DNA of 64,000 nt from Stomorhina lunata (taxonomy: Eukaryota > Arthropoda > Insecta > Diptera > Rhiniidae): positions 67,189,749 to 67,253,748 of the forward strand of contig OW121743.1 of assembly GCA_933228675.1 (NCBI GenBank). Reading direction: 5' to 3'. A program made the position numbers and the translations under genes. Below are positions 45,001 to 54,000 of the stretch, piece by piece (position 1 is the first letter of the stretch; each line of letters starts with the position of its first letter). A model generated the notes under the pieces. The model made no database searches and was not told the DNA's origin. It was given only the letters and a program-made list of their open reading frames with translations.

Positions 45001-48000
45001 GATATAAGTGGAAATACCCTCAAAGAGAAGTTCAAGTAGATGATTTAGTAGTTATTACTCAAGACAACTTGCCACCCAATGAATGGTCCCTAGCTCGCGT
45101 TGTGAAAACCGTTCCAGGTTCTGACGGACGAGTCAGAGTTGTTGAATTGCGGACTGCAACTGGCAATCTAACTCGACCAATAGCTAAAGTTGTCGTTTTA
45201 CCCTCTAGTTAGTCTAACACTACTAGTTACACTCGTTCATAACTTTACACTAATCACACTTATATTAATACTTACTTCATTATACCACTTATACTAACAC
45301 ATTTAACACTCATAGTTCACCCTAACACACTAATCCATTTATTCATTTCAAAGGTTTCATTATTCATTTCATTTCATTTAGACAATGGCACCCAACAGAA
45401 AAATTCAACAAACCCGAAACAACACTCAGGCCTCAACTTCTAACAGAAGACCAAGGGGATCACGTTCTACTAACGCCCAACAAAAAAAAGTTTACCACGG
45501 CTGTGGAATTTGTAGAGCAAACCACAGCATTATAGTTTGCAAAAAGTTTGCCAACTACAATCTTCAGCAAAAATATAAAGCTGTGGAGAGGCATCACTAT
45601 TGCTCTAATTGTCTGGCGCGCAATCATCTCTTGGACGAGTGCAAGAACGAATCTCGCTGTCGTGTATGTCGGGAGAAGCATCACACTGTTCTGCATGCTC
45701 ACAAGAAGATCCTTCAGGACTTCCAAAGGACAAGACAACCCCAGAAGAGCAAGAACCCTACTAGGCCAGCAGCAAAAACGTCACCCTCAACTTCAGCAAC
45801 CTCAACATCCTTGAATAGGACGGCAAATCCTCCGTCCACAATGAACCGAGTCTTCGTCCCAACAGCAGAAGTTCATACGATGACTGATGAGGGCGCTGTA
45901 ACAGTCAGAGCTATTGTTAACCCGAGCACCTCAACGTCTCGGATTTCCAAAACGTTTGTGGAAGACTACAAATTGAAGATGTTTGAAGTTGATAATGTGC
46001 CATATATCAAGCTCATATTAACACCAAATATGACATCCCTAAAAAAGTATGAGCTGTATATGATGGTATCAAAAGAGTTGCCTAGACGTCCATACACACG
46101 ACCATTCAATGCCTCAATAAAGGATAAATTTGATAACCTTGCCCTAGCGGATCCTCAATTTTATTCCAATGAAATTTTTGAAATGGAACTTGGTGGCGAC
46201 ATCTACAGCTCCATTCTTAAATCGAATATTATTCGCGTTGACGGTGGAAGCTTGATCGCCCAAGATTCGACCCTGGGATGGCTCATAATGGGCTCCTATT
46301 CCTGCTAACCCTTAAAGGAAACCCTAAGTATTTACTTAAAAAGATTTCCTTTACACTTATAACCTTTCAATCTGGATTTCCACTAAAGTCCATTCTTTTT
46401 TTCACAGGTTTGTCACCGGCGGGGAGCATGTTCACACGGTGAACAATAATGAGCAGTCACTCAACCAACACTGTTGTATAACAGTTATAAAATCAACTGC
46501 AACCAACTTCAGCTGCGAATGCAGTGATAAGCAAGAAGCAGTATGATTATTCTAGTTCGTTTTTAAAACTTACAACAAGTGCCGAGCTCGTGATCTATAA
46601 CCCAAATCGTGAGAAGCTATTAAATAAAACCCAAAAAAAAAAGTGAATTTATAAATCAAAAAATAAAACTTACAAATATATTTAAACTAAAAGGAATTAA
46701 AATTTAAAATTCTAAAATTTAGACTTAAAACCTAAAGTGTAAAAGAAATCCTAAATATATAAAAATCATAAAGTTAAGTTTATAATTTGTTAAAACTTAT
46801 AAACTAAAATCTTATACTATTTAAAACCCTAATTAAAATATTTAATTGTGCTAAAATAAACCTAAATTAAAACCCTAAATCTAATCCTTAAAACCCTAAT
46901 AATTGCACAAAATATTGCACTTAATTGTTTAACATAAATAACCCTAACCTAAAATCTGTTTAAATATAAATATACCTAAAACTATATACATACTTTCTAA
47001 GTTCAATAAACATATAGAATTTATAACGTTTTAAAAGTTCTGCCTTTTTATTTATAAAAATTCAACATCATATTGCCATCACCCTCTAACCCGTTTTTAC
47101 ACCTTTGTTGCTATTATAAGTCGCTATGCGATAAAATAAAAAATCTGGAAGTTTTTTGCCATTTTCGATTATTCATGATTTTTTTAAAACGAAAATTTTT
47201 GCATTTTAACATAAAAAATATATATATTTTTTTTAAAGTTTTTTTATTATAACTCTGATACTATTGATGACGAATCAAAGGCTATGTAAATCTTAATTTT
47301 TCTGATTTTATTTTAATAATATCGGACTAGTAGTTTTTGAGTTATTATTAATTAGTTGAAGAAACGTCCAAAAAAAATGGCAATTTAAAAAAAAAAAAAA
47401 AAATTTAAAAAAAAAAAAAAAAATTTAAAAATCTTGCCATAGAATTTAAAAATTTTACCATTTTGTACAAAATTGTATAGTGGTTTTAAGAGCACATGAA
47501 ATTTTTTTTATTTTGTTGTGCTGTGTTATTAGTCTTCTGATTATATCTGTGGCAATGTGGAAAAGTAGCTTAAGTCGACTTAAGAGAGAATTGAGTTAAG
47601 GCGTTTATTGCATTACAGAAGCAAAGGCGCTTAAATGTGTTTAGTCCATTTTCAATGTTATGTACGTTTACTTTTTAGCTTAAGTTTGAATCAATAATGT
47701 ATTGATCAAAACAACTTATGTACACATATTTTTGTGTACATATTCATATTTTTCTTTCATCATATGTGACCCGGTCTATGAAAAGGTGTCTTGTGACACA
47801 AAAACAAAATTTTGAGTCATAAGCCTCCTTTTCCCTTTTCATAGACCGGGTCACATTTAACGATTTTGCTTAATTTCACCTAAGCTGTATAAATTCTGAC
47901 CTTGAAAAAATAAAGTCATTATTTTTAAACAACTTATGTGTACATAAAACTTTACAATATAAAATTTTTTAAACAGAACCGCTTAAAGTTACTTAAGGTC

Positions 48001-51000
48001 CAGTTTAACGCAAATTTCAGTTTCAAAAAAGAGCTAAAGCAGAAAAAAACATAAAATCTTCTGAATTCAATAATATTTTTTTTTAAATATTCATCTTTAT
48101 TCTCTAATAAACATGTTACAAATATATTAATTCATAAATTATTCGCAGAAATTAAGCAGAAGAAAAATGACACAAAATTGATGATATCTCAAAACTTAAA
48201 TTTTCGACTTAAGCTATTCTTCCATATTGCCACAGATTTATTTTTTTTAACTTGATTTTTATAATATATTTTTTAACTTTATATTTTTTATAATTTATTT
48301 TTTAACTTTCTATTCCCGTTCCATCTTTTTAACGGGTTAATCGATTTTGTTGAAAGCTCCTTAAAAGCTTTAAAAGGCAAACAATTCATTTGCTATAACT
48401 ATAACCCTGCAAGTAACTCAGTTATCTTTAAGAGAACTTAAAGTGCTTTTTTCGTCAACTAGTTGTGGTTGATGCTTGGATTACTTTAACTGAAGAAAAC
48501 TGGCTATTTTAGGATGGCGATGTCATTGGATGTAGTCAGCTGTTTGACCCTGCATGACTTTTCAACTAACTTAAAATTAGTTTTTTATTAGTTAGTTTAT
48601 AGACAGTATTAAAAGAATTAGAAAGAAGTAACACTCATGAAAATATAGCCTATACAATTTTATATAGAGCATATACGAATTGGGTTACCTTCTTTGCAAA
48701 GGGAATAGTAGAGAAGCCAAAGGTGGTGAAAAGGAGAGATAAATCTTAATATTATTCAACCATGTACAAGTGAAATTGAGGTTGCCGATACCGGGGATCG
48801 ACAGAGGATGAATATGATATGTTTGCCTAATAGTCGACATGCTAACCAACAAAGCCACAGCACCTATAAAAATCGAGAAGAAAATATCATATTATTAGTT
48901 ATAAATAAAAAAACAGAAGTTAAAAAAGTAGACGAGCAACGTATGCTTAAAATAGAAAAACTTCACTGCACAGAATAAGATCACAATGCTTCGAGAAAAT
49001 TCTGCATGACTTTGTAGTTAGCTTGTAGTTAGTTGTTAAAAAGTTTACTAAAAATTGATTATTTTCGTAGTCGACTAAAGATTTGCTTTAACTCTTTATC
49101 TTTATTTCTTTGACGACTATTGGCTACTATTATTTTGCAAGGTTCTTAAGAAAATTGGGATACAAGAATAATGTTGGAGGCGAACCTCTATCGGGCCCGA
49201 TTTGGGAGGTGTTGATCGAATAACATGAACAACACTTTTTGTAATCAATTTTTAAGATTTAAAAAAAAATCGTTTGAACATTTATGAACTTAGATTTTTT
49301 TTCATAGCTAATATTAGCCTATAGATCACGGCAATATAACAAAACATTAAATTGCTTTAGCCAAAAATGTTTGCTCGTCAAAGGGTTAAAATAAATCGAT
49401 TAAATTTCGCATATATAAAATACACATATATTGTCGCTTGAAATGCAAATGGGCGTAACTACACTTTTAGTATTATTACAGGAGAAGCAAAATGATTACA
49501 ACTTTTAAACTATAAGAAACATTAAATCCAAATTTTAGAATTGGGCCAACAGAGCATCAGCGAAGAAAATTCTAATAACTAAAATGATAAAAATCATTTA
49601 GATTTTGAGCAATTGCGAGAAAACAAAAGGGCTTAACTAAAAGTTAAATAATTTCTGAAACTAAAAGGGCTTTATTACCATACAAATTGTTAGCAAAAAT
49701 TTAAACCTCTGAAAAGGCATTAATTTTTTTTCCAAAATATAGAGACGGGTCTAAAAAATGGTACCGGTTTATTTTTGGAGTATAAAGGTACTTATAAGTT
49801 ATAAAGAATTTAAAATAGGATTCACAGTGGTTTTTTAAAGACTCATTTCAGAAATAACCCCGTAAGTCCTAAACGTGATTAGAATGAAATTTCACATTTT
49901 TCAGAAAATTTTTCGGTATAAAATTTTTATACAAAATTTTTCGGTATAAAATTTTTATACAAAATTTTTCGGTATAAAATTTTTATAGAAAATTTTTCGG
50001 TACAAAATTTTTATAGAAAATTTTTTGGTATAAAATTTTAATAGAAAAATTTTCGTTATAAAATTTTTATAGAAAATTTTCAGTATAAAATTTTTATACA
50101 AAATTTTTCCGTATAAAATTTTTATAGAAAATTTTTCGGTATAAAATTTTTATAGAAAATTTTTCGGTATAATTTTTTATAGAAAATTTTTCGGTATAAT
50201 TTTTTATAGAAAATTTTTCGGTATACAATATTTATAGAAATTTTTTTCGGTATAAAATTTTTATAGAAAATCTTTTGGTATAAAATTTTTATAGAAATTT
50301 TTTCGGTATAAAATTTTTATGGAAAATTTTTCGGTATAATTTTTTATAGAAAATTTTTCGGTATAAAATTTTTACAGAAAATTTTCGTTATAAAATTTTT
50401 ATAGAAAAGTTTCAGTATAAAATTTTTATACAAAATTTTTCGGTATAAAATTTTTATAGAAAATTTTTCGGTATAAAATTTTTATAGAAATTTTTTCGGT
50501 ATAAAATTTTTATAGAAAATTTTTCGGTTTTAAATTTTTATAGAAAATTTTTCGGTATAAAACTTTTATAGAAAATTTTTGGGTATAAAATTTGTTGCTA
50601 TAAATTTTTTTATAAACATTTTTTTGTATAAAATTTTTACAGAAACATTTTTGGTATAACATTTTTACAAAAAAATTTTCGGTATAAAATTTTTATAGAA
50701 TATTTTTCGGTATAAAATTTTTAGAGAAAACAAAGAAACAGATCTATGTGTGGTCTAAAAGCTGATGATATCAGTAATAGTTTTTTGGAGAATGTATGCT
50801 ATTTTTTCCTATTATTATTATCCGATCACTATAATATATTACAATTCGATTTTTGGGGTCAAAAGGAAAAAAATTGAAAAAATATACATATTCGAAAAAA
50901 AATGTTCCCATACAATCGTGGGACAATCTAATATACGTACTTTTTATTATTCAATTAAAGCTAATATACATATTTTTATACAAAATTTTTCGGTATAAAA

Positions 51001-54000
51001 TTTTTATACAAAATTTTTCGGTATAAAATTTTTATAGAAAATTTTTCGGTATAAAATTTTTATAGAAAATTTTTCGGTATAATTTTTTATAGAAAATTTT
51101 TCAGTATACAATATTTATAGAAATTTTTTTCGGTATAAAATTTTTATAGAAAATTTTTCGGTATAAAATTTTTATAGAAATTTTTTCGGTATAAAATTTT
51201 TAGAGAAAATTTTTCGGTATAATTTTTTATAGAAAATTTTTCGGTATAAAATTTTTATAGAAAATTTTTCGGTATAAAATTTTTATAGAAATTTTTTCGG
51301 TATAAAATTTTTATAGAAAATTTTTCGGTTTTAAATTTTTATAGAAAATTTTTCGGTATAAAACTTTTATAGAAAATTTTTCGGTATTAAATTTTTATAG
51401 AAAATTTTTCGGTATAAAATTTGTTGGTATAAAATTTTTTATAAACAATTTTTTTGTATAAAATTTTTACAGAAACATTTTTGGTATAACATTTTTACAA
51501 AAAAATTTTCGGTATAAAATTTTTATAGAATATTTTTCGGTATAAAATTTTTAGAGAAAACAAAGAAAGAGATCTATGTGTGGTCTAAAAGCTGATGATA
51601 TCAGTAATAGTTTCTTTTGGAGAATGTATGCTATTTTTTCCTATTATTATAATCCGATCACTATAATATATTACAATTCGATTTTTGGGGTCAAAAGGAA
51701 AAAATTGAAAAAATATACATATTCGAAAAAAAATTTTCCCATACAATCGTGGGACAGTCTAATATACGTACTTTTTATTATTCAATTAAAGCTAATATCA
51801 ATCATACGAGCTGACTCATATCAAATCATGGTTAATTTAAACATTAAGTCTATTCCAGCAAATATTTTTATATGAAATCATGATATTAATATGATATTTT
51901 TCTAAAACTCTTCCCAAATCAGGAACTATATCATCAAAGTTATGCCAAAGTGGGTGTTATATTTGCAAGTGTGCCAAATTTTCATGAATTTTATACAGAG
52001 ATGGATGGATCCGATCAGGGTCTGGAGTGTTTACGTCTGCTTAATGAAATTATAGCAGATTTTGATGAGGTAAGTTAAAGTTATTTCTATATTCCCATAA
52101 AAATAAAAAAAAAAATAACCGAAAATTGTATATTATATCGAGCCCTTAGATTTAAATAATCGTAAGCGACATTCCGTTAAATATCTCTTAAACTATTAGA
52201 GATAGTGTAGTACAGCAAGCATATTTTTCTTTCTAAAGTAGTTTTCTAATGTGTAAAAATCTTTTCGATAGGTTTATATTTACGAAAGTTATACGGACCA
52301 ATAGGTTTTACATACATTGGTGCTCAACTTTGGCTCATTGTTCTAAAAATAGACATGTTTTTAAAAAAAGCTCTAAAGCTCCAAATACCCATTGGGCGAT
52401 TTCTGCATATTGCGCCACAATCCGCCCAGTAGGTTAAAAGTTATTGAAGTAAAACTAAAAAACTTCACATACAATATTTTGCGCCATAACTTCTAAACCA
52501 TTTGGAAAAAATTTAATTAGAAAGTAGCTAACTAACTAAGAACAAAAATGTTATGCACCAAAACATTTGCCGTTTTTATTTAATAAAGATTTTTTTTATC
52601 GCTTACGATCAATATTTTTCCTGTCGCTTGCGATCATTTTAATCTAAGGGCTCGATATGTTAGATTTGCCCCTTATTTACAAAGAATAAATAAAGTTCTT
52701 GTAAATCAAATTTTCCATTCCAAATTAAACCACAAAGCAATAAGCCCTGGATAATTTTATTAATTTTTTATGAATAAGGGCTCATTAAAAGATGGGATAT
52801 ATTTTTCCATTTAATTTTAGTTGCTTAAAGAAGAACGTTTTCATGGTATTGATAAAATCAAAACTGTGGGTAGTACTTATATGGCTGTTGTAGGTTTAAT
52901 ACCAGGTATTTTATGATAAAATTTAATAAATTGCTAAAAATTGAAAATCTAAATTTTTATAAATTTTCTCTAAAGAATACAAAATTAATCCAGTGGATCA
53001 GAATTCCGTAAGACGTCATATGACAGCTTTGGTGGAATATGTCAAGGCTATGCGTATGTCATTGCAAGAGATAAATAGTCATTCCTATAATAATTTTATG
53101 TTAAGAGTTGGTGAGTAATGATTAAAACTCAACAGTTTTTCTAAAATTAATAATGTTTGTATGAATTCTACCAATTTTAGGTATTAATATTGGACCCGTG
53201 GTAGCTGGTGTCATAGGAGCCCGCAAGCCTCAGTATGATATTTGGGGTAATACGGTTAATGTGGCCAGTCGTATGGACTCGACTGGTATACCAGGCTATA
53301 CACAAGTAACTCAAGAAGTTGTGGATAGTTTACAGGGATCACATTTTGAATTTAAGTAAGATTTTTTTTTTAATAAAAGATATAAAATCAGTTAAAAACA
53401 AGTATATTTTTCTTTAAAGATGTCGTGGTACCATCAAGGTTAAGGGTAAAGGTGATATGATTACCTATTTCCTTAACGACAACTCGAGCAGTGGTCTCAA
53501 TGGTGAAGTGCGCAATGCCATGATTGGTAATCGTCCCTCCTTTGGTCAGCTACCACAAACCCAACTGACCAATCAGCTACCAACTACAGAATACTATCAA
53601 AAACAAACCCAATATCAAGACAACAGCTATCACAACAATATGAATTCCGAAACTTATAATGTTAAGAAAGATTTTGGTTTCAATAACATGGAGCATGAAA
53701 GCAATAACATGTTACTTAAAGCCAATTCTATGAATGAAGAACAACAGCTACTCTTGCAACATATGCAGCCCCAGCATCATCAGCATCACCTGCAACAGCA
53801 GCAGCAACAGAGAATGAATAGTAAACTGCAGAAGCAACCGTTCCTAGCCAATGGTGGTCTACCGAATATCCATGAGAATGGTCATAATGGTGAACATAAT
53901 GGCAATGATCATAATGGTTTCACTAATGGCTATAACAATTATTCAGGTGGCGGCGTGGGAGGGGGTGGGAATGGTTTTTCCCAGCATCAACGCCAACATT

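Larger units (their letters stand above)
38095..47101 (+). mobile_element. complete BEL/Pao LTR retrotransposon, 9,007 bp
   Basis: LTRs of 673 bp at each end (TGTTCACACGG...TTTTTACA), a 4-bp target duplication CCTT (38091-38094 and 47102-47105), a primer-site-like TGG start right after the 5' LTR, a purine-rich tract before the 3' LTR, an intact 1,786-codon gag-pol and an extra 307-codon ORF. The LTRs look identical base for base, so insertion is recent and the element may be active. It lies in sense orientation in a rut intron. The pol domain order (PR-RT-RH-IN in one frame fused to gag) and the YVDD motif place it in BEL/Pao. Confidence 0.95.
37373..47468. mobile_element. foldback-type inverted-repeat element split by a BEL/Pao retrotransposon
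   Basis: The left arm 37373-37882 and right arm 37911-38094 plus 47102-47468 are inverted copies (about 80% alike by eye). They share GTACAAAA.TGGTAAAATTTT, CATAGCCTTTGATTCGTC, AATAATAGCAACAAA, GAGATATCGA.CATAAAA and TCGGATTATTGT. The loop is about 28 nt. Without the 9,007-bp insertion it is about 1.09 kb. No ORF. Confidence 0.8.

Noticed and set aside
45385..46308. Envelope gene of an errantivirus-like element
   Set aside because: No signal peptide, transmembrane helix or cleavage site; the content is zinc knuckles and a protease-like domain.
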